Part shown: in pieces, positions 33,379 through 45,329 of the stretch
Layout of the letters: each line of letters begins with the position of its first letter
Position numbering within the stretch: position 1 is the first letter of the stretch
DNA from: Rhytidiadelphus loreus
Taxonomy: Eukaryota; Streptophyta; Bryopsida; Hypnales; Hylocomiaceae
Length of the DNA: 64,000 bases
Direction: 5' to 3'
NCBI GenBank assembly: GCA_947034895.1
Contig: OX344764.1
Span: 70,103,348-70,167,347 of the forward strand
Position numbers and translations under genes: made by a program
The notes under the pieces: generated by a model
The model's input: the letters and a program-made list of their open reading frames with translations, nothing else
Databases searched by the model: none
What the model was told of the DNA's origin: nothing

Positions 33379-33865
33379 GGTAAAACAGCCCATTGTGGCC
33401 AGAATTAGGAGTGTGAACACATGTGGTTGCTGAAATTTTTCAATTTTTTTTTCTCTAGTAGTGCGAGTGTGAGAAAAAGTGAGAACAATTGAAATTATAT
33501 ATTTTTTGACAAAGTATGAATTTGCTATGAATTTTTGAAGTGTTCAATGCATCATGGCCCCCCAAAAGTCTATAGACTACCTTAGAACGAACAAAATCTG
33601 AATCCATCATGCTCATGTTGTTTGGCACGTTGTTCACCTAAAGCAGTGAAAGTCTTTTCTAACATGGAAGGCCTAAAAAGTCAATTCTCACAATGAATTC
33701 TCACTGGAAAATTGGAAGTACTTAATGCGGTCACTAACTACTTCATTACTGTCATATAAAACACGCATTGAAGCCAAAATCTAAAAAAACTGAAAACCCC
33801 CCCATAATGGGATCATTTGGTAGCTGACCACTGTGGGTTGATTGACCACAATGGGATGATTTACC
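33379..33865. mobile_element. 487-bp MITE with GGTAAAACAGCCCATTGTGG ends
   Basis: The left end GGTAAAACAGCCCATTGTGG pairs with the right end CCACAATGGGATGATTTACC (two mismatches). The interior is AT-rich and non-coding. Its reverse complement matches 54050-54287, the right part of a larger copy spanning 52028-54287. A possible orphan end is GGTAAATCAGCCCAT at about 35468. Confidence 0.7.
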
Positions 33866-36240
33866 TCAATTGATTTTGAAGATGTTGTTTAGGGGTAGTA
33901 ACACATTTTTGGGTACTCACCTTCTCCACACTTGAAACAAACCCTTTTTTTTGCAAACCAATAATTTTTGGCATAGTCTTAATGGGGTGGGGGGCTTGAT
34001 ATTGGACCCCTTCAGAGATCATGGGTAGTAAGCAACTAAAAACACATTAGTGGGACTTCAAAGCGGAAGAAACTTCAAGTAGGGAGAGAATTGACTCCAT
34101 TTTGAAGGCGATAGACTTCCAAGAAAATCTCTAAAGTCTATTGGAAGTCCCCTAATCGCGGGAGAGACCCTTCATCACAGGTCTAAATCGCGTGGACCTT
34201 CCACACTAGGACCATGTTATATCTCGGGGTTAGAAATGAAAGTAGAAGGGAATGGAATTAGTTTGAGCATTGTTTAAGAGTTTGTATGAATGTACTACAA
34301 ACTTCCAAAATTGAGATCATGGAAACACCTATTATTGACACTAATGAGACCAGCCTTAATCAAACATCATTGAAGTACAAAATGCTTCAACTCTCATTGG
34401 TTGCTTCAAATAATTCCTTTAACTTCCATTCATTTGGTTCCTTCAGAAAACTAGTGTTGAGTTTGAGCAAAATGTTTGTCATACTTTGATCAATTAGTGT
34501 CATGTTTGGGTCAATGAATAGTTGTGAAGAACTCCATTATAGCTAGTAGCAATGGCTAGTGTTACAAAAGGGTAAGGATACCTTATTAATTATACAAGGA
34601 CTAAAAATGTACATAATTTGTATGTGCAAGTGAAGCTTTTCACAAATATTTTCACTATTCAACCGTGGAAGAGCATTGAAATATGTTATGGTCACAATAA
34701 AGTGTACCACACTAACTTAGAGGAACCTAGAGGAAGTGGATGGATGTCATTGATCTATTAAGGTTACAAGTTTACAATACCTATAATTGTTTGATTAGGA
34801 TTGTGAGCATGGCTCCAATTATTCAAGTTAAATTTTTTTATTAGATCTTGTTGTAGTCAAAAGGGAATTTTGGATTTCTTAGGAATGCAATTTTTGTAGA
34901 CCATTTCTTATATTAAATGAAAATTATGTGGCAATTTCACCTATCAAATATTTAATCTATAAACTATTTCTTTCATTAATTCATTATTTCTCTATAATAG
35001 ACTCCTAATGGCATTCAAACATCTTCTCAATGAAACCTTGAAGCTTCATACAATTTTTTTTTTGTTGTTGCATTGCAACAAGTTCTAATTTAGTATAAAT
35101 AAAAAATGAATTTTCAAAGCACTAAAAAAGATATGTATCCAAAATTGACCTTGATTCTTATAAACGAGAATGGTGTGACTGTGAGACTTTGTATTAAGTA
35201 AACAACAATATTAGTTTATTTACAATGGATGGTGGAAAAATTAAACAAATTAAACATTAAATCAATGATATGTAGGCAATAATTAATTAATTAATTTAAA
35301 TTTATAAAAAAACAGTCCTCCCATCCAACTAGTTGGATAGGGAGGGGGCATTCAACTAGTTGGACCCCTCCCCCAACCAAACCCTAATTGTGAATGTGGT
35401 TATAGGTAGTATTTGGAAACTCATATTCAAACCCCCTAGTCTTTGTCCAAAGGGCAAAGTCAATAAGGTAAATCAGCCCATTTCCGCTAGTTGCCTAATT
35501 TCACCATCCTACTTTGGTCCCCAATTCCACCCCAAAACTCATCCAAATCTGTTCATTTTCTAACAAAATCACTACATTAATGCCAACAAAGAGTAATGTG
35601 TTAATTCTTCAATGTTGAATACTTAAGTACCATTGGAACATGGAAAGGTGATTATGGGTTGTTTATAGGACATTTCAATGACTCTACTCTATGAGCGTTT
35701 TGTGATTTCAATGCAAACTAATTCAAAACTTCAAAAAATTACACTTTTGATCTGAAAATTGTAATTCCACTTGAGGGGTGATTCATGAAACAAGTGCACA
35801 CATATTCTTAAAACACAAGAAGGCAATCTAGTAGAAAAAAATTGAGAAAATATACCACATTCGACCAACACAAGTACATTCCTTGTAAAAAGTTTTATTT
35901 CTTGCACTATTACAAAATACCTAAGAAAGAAAGAACTTGTATTAACTTCTAAAATGAAATTCTTGGCATTTTGAGCCCCCAAAATGCAAAAAATGGATAC
36001 CTTCATATCAAGATTTTTGGATGTAAAAATTTGTATAAATAATAATTGTAACTATAGGATCTTAATTTTAACTTCATGTAGAACACATTTAAAAAGTTTC
36101 AATTTAAAATTCTTTACCATTTGGGAGATCTATGGGATCTTGTTTTGAAATCCAAGCAAGGATTGTTGCAATAAAGTAATATAAAATAGGAAGGGAGGAA
36201 ATTGCTCTTAATCCAGGCTAAGCGCTCCGACGTCCAAAAA
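33866..36240. other. AT-rich intergenic stretch, no gene seen
   Basis: Contains an orphan MITE end near 35468 and a small inverted pair CCAACTAGTTGG at about 35325-35365. No open frame resembles a known protein. Confidence 0.4.
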
Positions 36241-37449
36241 GTAGACGATGAACAGAGTTGACATCCTCCAGAAGGCAGAGAATGACGTTTTTTCATCCCA
36301 ATTTTTTTTGGGAAGTTCCAACATGGGTTTGTCACAGATTGATGGTGGCATTCATAGTATTAGTGATTGCAAAAGGAAACGAAAAATGCTTGTAGTGGAA
36401 CATGTCACGTTCTGGAAGAAATTTGAAGTTGCCCTTGCTGAAGAATTGGTACTAGAATAATTTTTGAGACAGAATATTGCAATTGGGCAGTAGGTCTACG
36501 CCATCCATTTCTTTATTCATTGCTCATTATAGAAAAGATTACTATATACAAAGAATTGAGTACAGCTAGTTCTGTACTGGACATCAGTAATGACCAATAC
36601 GTGCAATAGACTGCCACATGTTGAACAAGCATAGACACAACTTATTCAATTCAAATGTCATGGGAATGGCGGTTTGGCGACTAAAGATTCAAAAGGCGGT
36701 TGCACAGGACTGCAAGGAAGAGAACGAACCATCCTCGTCCCTGAGGTGCTCAAATCATGGAAAACACTATTTTTTTCAACTTACAATGCATACAGCTCTA
36801 GTAAGAATATACAGAGGCGGCTATCCATTTAATTTGTCTAGCCTCTAGCTCTTAGGGAAAGCAATGCAAATAGGCACATGAAACGTATGGAATGGACTAC
36901 CTCAATTTCTCATAGCCGCCAAATGAGTACCAAAGTTGTAGAAATTATTGCATAGGAGTAAAGAGCTACCTCCAATTAGTCCAGGAATAATTGCTTCAAC
37001 TCTTCCTGAAGGTACATGTCAAAAATGCACACAGTAAGCATTGCATGCTCACAAATGCAAACAGAGATAATTGCCAAAGTATTTGCACATGTCACAAGTT
37101 ATTGGAGATGTAGTGCCTCTCTTGAATTTCAGATGGTATTGTAGTAAATCAGTAGCTCCTTTCTCATCATGGATACAATGATTTCACTTCTTCCTTCATC
37201 ACAAGCAGTGAGTGGAAGCACAGAACAATCACAAAAGCATTTCCTATCTACAGTCGATGAGTGTCTCTTTTGAAACCAACAGCAGTGTCTTGTTCCTACA
37301 TCTTGAGTTCTTAGAAGCATCTTCATAGAAATTGACACATTGGGAATACATTGTAGTCGTTAGTGATATGGGATTCTGCTAGTGCACACGACATAAAGCT
37401 TTCCTTTACAAGTATGCTTCAGTTGTTCACACCATTTACCTAGAAGACA
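36241..37449. other. intergenic stretch with one possible exon-like frame
   Basis: A 70-codon plus frame at 36248-36460 (ending KKFEVALAEELVLE) has more balanced composition than its surroundings but matches nothing I recognise. Just left of 37449, minus-strand codons reading GKLYVVCTSR could be the continuation of the Harbinger transposase interrupted at 41913, but the frame soon closes. Confidence 0.3.
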
Positions 37450-39205
37450 CACTATAAGAAAACTGTGTTTTTTTGGATGTCGGACCCAAAACGTAGCATG
37501 TCTTTGGCTAGATATACTATGTCTACATGAACATTGAGATGTTTACTAGATAGATGCAATGAAAGTGTATGTTTATGTGGATGTTGTAGAAAATAGAAGA
37601 AAATTATGGTCATAGCCTGTAGGTGCTAGCAAAAACAACTATGCCGTTAAAGACATGACTGCAGACACAATGATGTTTCAAAGATTGTCTGAAGAAACAA
37701 TCATTGCCACGTCAGCATCCCTAGTTCATTTTAACCGTGGGTAAATTAGTAGAAATTACTGTAGTCTAGAAAAAAATAATTGCCCAAGGTGAAAAAAAAA
37801 GATGATGGGCAGGTAGTTTGGGAAAAAAAAGCTAATGTGGCATGTGACGTACTGACGTGGTATATGACATGAAAATTCAGTGACGTGGACATGAAAAATG
37901 CTGACGTGGCATCTGACGTGACATTGTTTGAGAAGATTAATGTTGTTTTGAGTAACATCAACTTAGACGTCAACAAAAAATTTAATACTATTTTTGGCGA
38001 CATCTATTCAGATGTCTTTTGATACATTTTCTGAGATGTCAACTTTGACATCGAAACATTTTGCAACATCAACTTTGACATACACCATAAAAAATAGCCC
38101 ATACAAAATAATTAATACATTGTACAAAATACACAATACATAATACGCCATACACAATATTTGGTATTTATGTCACAATGTCACATGACTTAAAAGCCAA
38201 TTATTGTGTGTAAATAGACATGAAAAGACATACTATTTATACAAGTAGGGTTGTAGGAGGCATGACAAACTATATGGGATATGTAATTTTTCAAAATTAT
38301 ACAAAGCTGTCAAACTTGACATCTTAGTTGATATTGCAAAAAACATCTAAACATCTCAATTGATGTCTCAGTTGATGTAAAAAAAAAAACTGGTAAACTT
38401 TTTGAATGGTGTCTAGGTGTGATGATGTGGCATGCCACCTCATCCTTGCTGGATGCCATATTTTTTTATATTTTTTTAATTTGAGTCCATTTAAATGAAG
38501 TGAAGTTTGCCAAGTTTAGTTTATACTATGATTTATTTTTTATTATCATGGAGTTGGGATGCACCTAAGCCAAATGAAAATAAAAAATAAAAAATAAATC
38601 AAATGTCACATCACTTGGCACTTTTTTAATTTTTTTAATTTTTTTTAATTTAAAAAAAAAACTTGTCTAATGGTTGACCTTCCCCTGCATTTTATATTTG
38701 GTCAGGGTTTTACTTCAATCCATAGTAACTTTCTCTAATTTAACCGAAGTTAAACCAAAAGCTCTTGCCAACGTGGCATTTCTGTGTTTTCTTGGACATT
38801 GTACAAAACACAACTATGTTTTTCTTGATGTCTTTTAGAATATTACCGTTGCACAAGACATCAATTTGTTCCACCTATGACATGCAAACGTTTTTTGAAA
38901 CATCGAACTCAATTCTACCTCCTATGGCTGCAATCCCATCTTTGTGCTCTTGTTTTGAAAAACATCCTTGTTTGCTGCTAACGTTCAAAAAAATGCGGGT
39001 TTCTTATAGTGAACCTTCCCTGTTCAGATGATGTCACATGCACATTACACCCAACATCCACAATCATTACTTTTGTCACCCGATAAATGTTTTCAAGACA
39101 ACAGTTCCTTGTAGGAGACATAGAAGTAGACAAGTTGCCCTATCCTCAGATGTTCTACATAACATTTGCAAGCTATCACACATATATACAAAGAACATGG
39201 ACGTA

Positions 39206-40140
39206 TTAACCCCTAAAGGACCATTGTTCCCTCGGGGAACAAATGAGTTTTTGGGCAGGTACCTATGAGCTGAAATTTTGTTGTGATTTTTTTAAACTTC
39301 TTTTGGAGATGGAAAAATTGATAAGCTTTGTGGGAATATAATTATTTTCACAATTGGTGCCCGGGAACAAAAGTTATGACCAAATAAGCTCAAACGAGGG
39401 GATGGGCAGTCCGGGCAGCAAAAAAAAAATAGATAAAAATTTGAATTTAAAAAAAAAAAAAAAATTCTCATAGATTATATTTTTGTCTATCTAGAAAGCT
39501 TTGATTCATTTCATTTGGATTTGTTATGAGCAAGTTATGGACATTCTTGTTTTTCAGGCAGTTAGAGCATCTTCTTGAAAAAAATAACTTGTAGGATTCA
39601 TTTTTTAATGTAATATTTTTTTTTTCAATTTTTTCTTACATGGTCTGATTTACTTTCTTGAACAATCCCACCATTGAGATTAGTGCATTTTTATTCCATC
39701 TAAAATATATTAATATTTTAGATTTTCCTTCTATCTTGTACGTACCTATTTCTATTTAACAATTTTTTTAAGAATGATACTTAAGTTTTTTTGAATTTTT
39801 TTCCCCGAGACTCTCAACTCAATTCTCCACCATAAAGATTTAAAGCTCAAAACTCTGTAGTGCAAAAGTTTTAAGTTAAAAAATGTTCAAAGTAAAAAAA
39901 TCTAGTCCTACAAGGCGCTGAAAACTTATTTTTTTCACTTTAAAACTCAGATATCTTGCAATCTGTGCGGTTAAAAATTCTAATTTTTTTTCCACACACT
40001 CTCATACTAGTTAGATGTAAGATCCTACGGTTAGATATGAAAAAAAAAACAATTTTCGTTTTTTTTCACTCTTTGCTATAGATATGGCAGTTTTGACTGT
40101 TTTTTTGGTAGGAAAAAGACCTTGGTCCTTTAGGGGTTAA
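39206..40140. mobile_element. TTAA MITE family A, copy 3 (~927 bp core)
   Basis: TTAA 39206-39209 is followed by CCCCTAAAGGACC. GGTCCTTTAGGGG precedes TTAA 40137-40140. This gives the cleanest pair of borders in family A: both TTAA and both 13-bp ends are exact. The interior aligns with 3371-4299 and 6647-7576. It is nested in the CACTA-like element and is therefore younger than it. Confidence 0.8.
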
Positions 40141-41276
40141 GCTTCAACCTCAAGAATTGCGTTGTCACCTACAATGACAAAGTAGGCTCTTTTTTTTATC
40201 TATGAAATGCTACATTGAGTCAACTTCTTGCATTGGTTGTAGTCCATCAAAGTCCCTATCATTTTGCAATTGAACCATGTTCAGGATGGATTGGGTAGAA
40301 TATAGTGCCTTCCATTACTCCTAACCTCTGTTCAACACACAACTTTCCAAAATGTTCAATTTTCTTTCTCACAAATGTCAACCACTCTGCAAAAGGTAAG
40401 AATTTTATTTAGGGTGGATAACAAACAACTCTTTGTGGTTGCAAGAGCCTTGATTATAGACAAAAAACTCCACATCCCTTCCATCTCTAGGCCTTTGTCA
40501 AGATGTATTCCTTGCATGATACATTGCTTGGTATCATTTAGAGCAGTGGTCTAAACAATTGTATGCAATGCCTTAACACCATATATGAGAACTACAAATG
40601 TCTACACTGATGTTTTTTGGTCGGTGTCTAAGTTTGTAAAGACAACTACCTACAACATCTACTTATATATTAGTGTTGATACCAACATCATAGGAGACAT
40701 CAACATGTACTTTTGATGCTTTCCATGACGTCTCAGAAAATGTCTAGACGTTTAAATGCAGTATACATTTCTACTTGTAACAATTCTTGTGTTTTCCATA
40801 TCCCATATTGTTTGTCTAACTTTCCACCATCCCTCTTGTATAAAGAGGTTGTCTTCTCCTCTCTATATAATCACATCAAATGGCTTTTAAGTCATGTCCT
40901 ATAATATCCAAATATGATGTATTTTGTTTGGCATATTTTGTATGGTGTATTTTGTATTGTATATGGTGTACTATGTATGACATGTTGTATTGGACATTTT
41001 TAAAATACATTTGGAGTCATATGACATAATTCTTAATACAATGTATTTTGTATGGTATATTATATATGGTGTATTATATATGAAATGTTGTATTGTATAT
41101 TATGAAATTTGGATGTGCATTATGTAGGACTTGTGTAATTGTCCATATTGACATTATGCCAAATAGCACATTTGACCACATAAATGTCAAAAGTGACATC
41201 ATTTTGTTCTTCTAAATCATATTGGACGTTGCAAGAAATATTTATGGTGAAATTAGGACATCTACAATGACATTCC

Positions 41277-41500
41277 ACAACATCTAGATGTTTAAGTTGA
41301 CATCTCAATAAATGTCTAGACATCTACAATGACGTCTTAGAAAATGTCTAGACGTCTAAGTTGATGTCTTAGAAAATGTCTAGACGTCTAAGTTGATGTC
41401 TTAGAAAACGTCTAGATGTCTAAGTTGTTGTCTTTCAAAACGTCTAGACGTCTAAATTGATGTCTTTCAAAACGTCTAAACGTCTAAGTTGATGTCTTCA
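41277..41500. repeat. 32-bp GACGTC-rich tandem repeat, about seven units
   Basis: Units of the form AAAATGTCTAGACGTCTAAG, followed by TTGATGTCTTAG, start at about 41309, 41341, 41373, 41405, 41437 and 41469, with a more diverged unit before them. Units at 41341 and 41373 are identical. Each carries two half-palindromes (CTAGACGTCTA). The array is subterminal in the CACTA-like element, about 410 bp from its right end. Confidence 0.85.
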
Positions 41501-41913
41501 AAAACAATATTAAATTTCTTAAACAACAAGAAAATGCGTTGATGTGGCAAATAAATGTGCTGACGTGGCATGCCACATCATCCTTACTAAATGCAATGTC
41601 AGATGCCACCTCAGATGCCACCTCAGATGCCACGTCATAGACGGGAATGGATGAAAAAAAATCCTACATGGCTTCCTGCACATGCGTGGCACTTAGGTGG
41701 CAGCCACATGGCGACCTTTCAGGACCCCGTTGACCTATGTTTTTTGTGATGTCTAGTGGAAATTTTGTGATGTCTGGCCAGATTTTCGATGTTTTTGGCA
41801 CGTCTGCAAGGGACACGATTTTTTAGACGTCCTTGCAGACATAGAAAAACGTCAGCAGAGACATGCGGATGTCTAAATCTCCAAATCTCCAAAAACACAG
41901 TTTTCTTATAGTG

Positions 41914-42488
41914 CGACTACTTAAGACTCCACAAACTATATTTGTGTATTTACGGATTGTGAATGCCCCACATCCGTACAAGTCATTCATCTTTTCACAT
42001 GAATGACCACAAGCCAATCGGTAAATTACCAATTTCACTTGCTTGCAAATTGGTATAGGGGCCTGAACAAAATAAGGGGCTCGAGACTGTAAAAACGGAG
42101 TCAATTCTAGTACTAGCTGCTCAAATGCCAAAAAAGACATCCAGAAAGTGTCAAAATACTTTTTATCGAGCATGTCATGGGACGTATGCCACACATCATC
42201 TTCCACAACATCATGGTACACATATTGGTGGGGTTCCACCCACAAAAAATGCCCATCAAATCGTTGTAGCCATGCGGCAACCACTACAAATGGCAACACA
42301 GTTGCACCTACAGACAATTCTAAAAGATCTACCGGTGGTGGAAGGCGCCTTCGTCGAGGGGAAACCGCCAAGAAAATGAAAAAAAAAGCGAGAAGCAGTA
42401 AATTCACTTCATCCTCATCCAATACCATGGCCAACAAGGTGCACCAACAAACTTTGAACGTCACTTGAAAAATGAATGAAAAACCCAA
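41914..42488 (-). pseudogene. PIF/Harbinger-type transposase, interrupted N-terminal part
   Basis: The frame encodes the region before the DDE nuclease of HARBI1-like transposases. It includes YFDTFWMSFLAFEQLVLELT, then QVKLVIYRLACGHSCEKMND, then GCGAFTIRKYTNIVCGVLSS. The pattern FxxxFRMS..F..L, a helix-turn-helix-like segment with RLA.G.S, and FG.G.STV is typical of this family. The coding sequence stops being transposase exactly at 41914, where the CACTA-like element begins; the annotated frame only runs on to 41823 by chance. The catalytic DDE part is therefore missing here. The N-terminal ~75 residues are hydrophobic and of doubtful authenticity. Confidence 0.75.
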
Positions 42489-42668
42489 CTATTTAGCCTT
42501 TCCGAGAGAGACTAAAAAACCCTCCAAGGTAGTGTGAAAAAAACTAAATTTTATATCTTCTTTATTTGTTCATGAGATTATTTTTAGGAATTTAGAATAT
42601 AATATAGAACAATCATGGAGGGTTAAGGTTGATGACGCATGTATTATTAGGAGAATTATTTTGCATGA

Positions 42669-42862
42669 CCATTAATTCTTACCTAAACCCTTGCATTATT
42701 CAACAAATTTAGAATTATTATGCACTTCATTAAGGCTTACCTAAACTTTTAGCATTATTGAAAAACTTTAGAATTATTGAGCATTAAGACTTACATAAAT
42801 CGCACACATTATTGAAAAAGTCTTGAATAATTGCATTTGTCATTAAGACCCACCTAAACATC
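42669..42862. repeat. degenerate ~58-bp tandem array, 3-4 units
   Basis: CATTAA..CTTACCTAAAC starts recur at about 42671, 42730, 42783 and 42842. Each is followed by GCATTATT.AA and TTAGAATTATT. It lies just upstream (in transcription sense) of the Harbinger pseudogene and might be a subterminal part of that element. Confidence 0.6.
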
Positions 42863-42994
42863 TTCAAAATATTGTCTTGGTCCTTGTTTAAGAAAAAAAA
42901 ATCAAGTTACCATGCCCTGGGGCATGGCACTGGCAGACTTTGGAGGCTCATGTACGACTAGGTGAGGATGTTGCACCTGCGGTAGCTACCCCAC

Positions 42995-43219
42995 CTCTTT
43001 CCAGCTCACCATGTGTCCGGCCCTGGATTTCATCTCGAGATGCCGGCACCTGCAGCAGCTGCATGTGCGGAGGACTAATGACGCAGAGTGGCTTGCTTCT
43101 TCTGTTGTCGGTCACCATCGTCCTTCTTCTTCAAGATGCGGAGTGGCTTGCTTGTTCTATTGTCCGTCACATCGTCCCTCTCCTTCAAGACGGCGGGCTC
43201 ACCAGTATAATATGTTGCA
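42995..43219 (+). other. possible exon with leucine-rich-repeat-like text
   Basis: After a plausible splice acceptor (CTCTTTCCAG), the plus frame reads LTMCPALDFISRCRHLQQLH, then VRRTNDAEWL. This resembles one unit of a plant leucine-rich repeat. A 55-bp direct repeat (GCAGAGTGGCTTGCTTCTTC and GCGGAGTGGCTTGCTTGTTC, about 43084 and 43139) follows, and a GT donor lies at 43220. It may belong to the same decayed gene as the frame ending at 43992; this is inference. Confidence 0.25.
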
Positions 43220-43278
43220 GGTAATAGAATTTATTCATTCCGATCAGTTTTCGTGCTTTTGTTGTTATCTGTTTGTGC

Positions 43279-43578
43279 GATGGCGAGACGTATGGTGGCA
43301 AAGCATTTCCGAGAGCATTTCAGACCTGATTTGAGGGGCAATCGGGAGATGACGATGGTGAGACATTTGGTGGCAAAGCATTTTCGAGAGCATTTTGGAC
43401 CTGTTTAGAGGGACAATCGAGGGATGACGATGGCGAGACGGCCGGTGGCGAAGCATTTCTGAGAGTATTTTAGACTTGTTTTGGGGTGCAATCGAGGGAT
43501 GGCGATGGCAAGACGTCTGGTGGTGAAGCATTTCCGAGAGCATTTCGGACTTGTTTTGGGGGGCAATCGGGGGATAAG
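43279..43578. repeat. 75-bp coding-length minisatellite, four units
   Basis: GATGGCGAGACG-like starts fall at 43279, 43354, 43429 and 43504, spaced exactly 75 bp (25 codons) each time. On the plus strand each unit reads MARRxVAKHFREHFxxxLxG, then NRGMT, but stop codons break units 2 and 3. The minus strand is open through all four. Exact spacing with only substitutions suggests that length was once under coding constraint. Confidence 0.9.
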
Positions 43579-43992
43579 TACTGTTCAGGAGGAGATTCCA
43601 AATTTTGTTATTGTTGAGGTTCAGTTGGGAGCTCCGATTGTATTATTGTTTTTGTTTATTCTCTTTTATTTATGTTTTTTCTCCCTACTAATATGTACTT
43701 TTTCCTTGTCCAGAAGTACTACAGAGACGTGTTTAAAGTCCTCGGGGTTGTGGGAGCGATGACTTCGGCGGCGGTAGGATTGAACAAGCACTTTAGTGAT
43801 GAGGCTATCTCCAGGCTCGAGGAACAGTTCAAGACAAAGTTAGACGCCATCAACACAAAGATAGAGGCTAGTCTCATTGTCACAAAGGATGTCAAGACCG
43901 ACGTCATCGTAATGAAAGCGGAACTTGTCGAGATGAACAAGAAGCTTCATTCTCTGATTGCCATGTTTGAAGCTCTTTCTCACAAGAAGTGA
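43499..43992 (+). CDS. candidate two-exon small coiled-coil protein
   Basis: Exons: 43499-43618 and 43714-43992. Donor GAG|GTTCAG is followed by an AT-rich intron with CTAATAT and acceptor TCCTTGTCCAG; phases match (0/0). The predicted 132 residues begin in the last minisatellite unit. The second exon (KYYRDVFKVLGVVGAM, then a long heptad-like helix through LEEQFKTKLDAINTKIEAS and VIVMKAELVEMNKKLHSL) looks like a coiled coil. A stop at 43990 is followed 42 nt later by AATAAA (44034-44039), a proper plant polyadenylation context. The upstream units carry stops, so this may be the 3' end of a decayed larger gene. I do not recognise the family. Confidence 0.4.
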
Positions 43993-44335
43993 ATTCCTTG
44001 AGTTGCTTTGTTTTCCAGAATGCAACAATTATCAATAAAGAATACTTCAGTTGTATTGGAGATTATCTCTAGCTTCTCGATTGTGGATCATTTTGTTTTC
44101 AATTAGTGACTTTGGCTTCAGGAAATATTCTGCCAAGAATTATTTATGACAGTGAGGTTGATATTGAATGTGTTCGGCCTTCGCTGGCGCATGTTTCATT
44201 TTCTTAGGGTTGCATGAAATTGGAGAATTGAAATGGCCATCGATGAAATTATTCAAATGATTTTGGTGATCACGCCTCAATGACTCATGTCTGATGAAAG
44301 TCTCTCGCCTTTCTTTTTTCGTGTGCTTATTTGCC
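43993..44335. other. 3' flank of the candidate coiled-coil gene
   Basis: A polyadenylation-like AATAAA lies at 44034. The remainder is non-repetitive sequence of mixed composition with no recognised gene. Confidence 0.35.
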
Positions 44336-44359
44336 GGAGCTTGACACCAGGGTTGTTAT

Positions 44360-44460
44360 ACCGGACGGGTCGGAGTGATCGGACGGGACGGACGGGCGGG
44401 CGAACCGGACCGGACTGGACCGGACAGATGGACGGACGATTCGGACACTCCGGACACCAT
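44360..44460. repeat. GGACGG/GGACCGG simple minisatellite
   Basis: A short GC-rich run built from CGGACGGG, CGGACCGGAC and GGACGGAC variants. Open frames on both strands (Thr/Gly/Arg or Arg/Pro-rich) are artefacts of the repeat. Confidence 0.8.
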
Positions 44461-45329
44461 TCATTTTTGAAGCCATGGAAATTTTCCAAGTGAAAAGTCG
44501 CTTCTAGCGTGACTGTCCACATTGGAATCAAGGCGCGGACGTGAAAGCGAGGGTGGGGACATCAATGTAGGGCACAGACGGACAAGCACGGACGTCAGGG
44601 TGTGGACGTAGGGGTAAGGACGTAGGGGCAAGGACTTGCTGTCAGGGCGTGGACGTAGGGGCGCGGACGTCCCACTCCTCAGCCATACTATGGAGGGGGG
44701 AGAAGTCAGATTCGCTTTGCACTTTGTCATGGGATTCTTCTTTTCCATGGAGAGGGGGGAACCATTAATGCAACCAGCCCTTCATTTGAATTTGGGGAAT
44801 ATCTTCAAGTCAATGGCTACATTAAGAGGTCCAACAACTTTTTGAGTTTAAAGACAATGTACAGAAGGATGTTGCTCCCTTCTTGGGCCAGACTTCTCCT
44901 TCTTGCCTTTAATCCCTTCATCAAGCACTTGAGAACTAGGACCCACCCAAAAAATAATAATTTAAAAAATGAAACTAAACTTCCAAACAAGAAGGACAAA
45001 ATTTGTGTGAATAGAATTCCAAAGGGTTTGGAGTCCTAATGAAAGACAAGGTATATATTTGTTTAAATTCAAGTTCAAGGGTTCATTTTTATTCTTCTAA
45101 ATAGAACCTATTTGCGATTTGGAGTTTGGAGTTTACAAATCAAATCATAACCAACTTATACTTTTTTGGCTTTTGGTTCAACAGTTTAATTTTGAAATAG
45201 GAAGCTACAAGGGCTTGGATTGAAATCAAATACAAATTATAATGCATTGAAATACACTTGAAGGGTTTGTTTTTGGAAGAAGAGGCTATAAGTGTTTCGG
45301 CCTTCAAGACTTCCACGATATATTCTTGT

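Larger units (their letters stand above)
37450..41913. mobile_element. CACTA-like element, ~4.46 kb, non-autonomous
   Basis: The left end CACTATAAGAAAACTGTG pairs with the right end CACAGTTTTCTTATAGTG, and the inverted match extends about 23 bp. Plant CACTA (En/Spm) elements have ends of the form CACTACAAGAAAA. Subterminal regions are rich in TGACGTGGCA and its complement (37840-37925, 41560-41640) and carry 32-bp GACGTC repeats (41277-41500), as expected for transposase-binding arrays. No transposase frame is visible. A third end-like block (TTTCTTATAGTG, ending 39011) suggests an internal related element spanning 37450-39011. The flanking three bases do not match (ACA against CGA), so no target duplication is confirmed. 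A TTAA MITE is inserted at 39206-40140. Confidence 0.65.

Noticed and set aside
41277..41500. CRISPR-like array of 32-bp repeats
   Set aside because: Units are directly adjacent with no unique spacers, and the host is a plant-like nuclear genome.
37450..41913. Reading the whole 37.4-42.5-kb region as one Harbinger element
   Set aside because: The CACTATAAGAAAA ends and GACGTC subterminal arrays are of CACTA type, and transposase similarity ends exactly at the terminal repeat.
44277..44748. Thr/Arg/Pro-rich frames around 44.4 kb
   Set aside because: Artefacts of the GGACGG and GGACGTA minisatellites.
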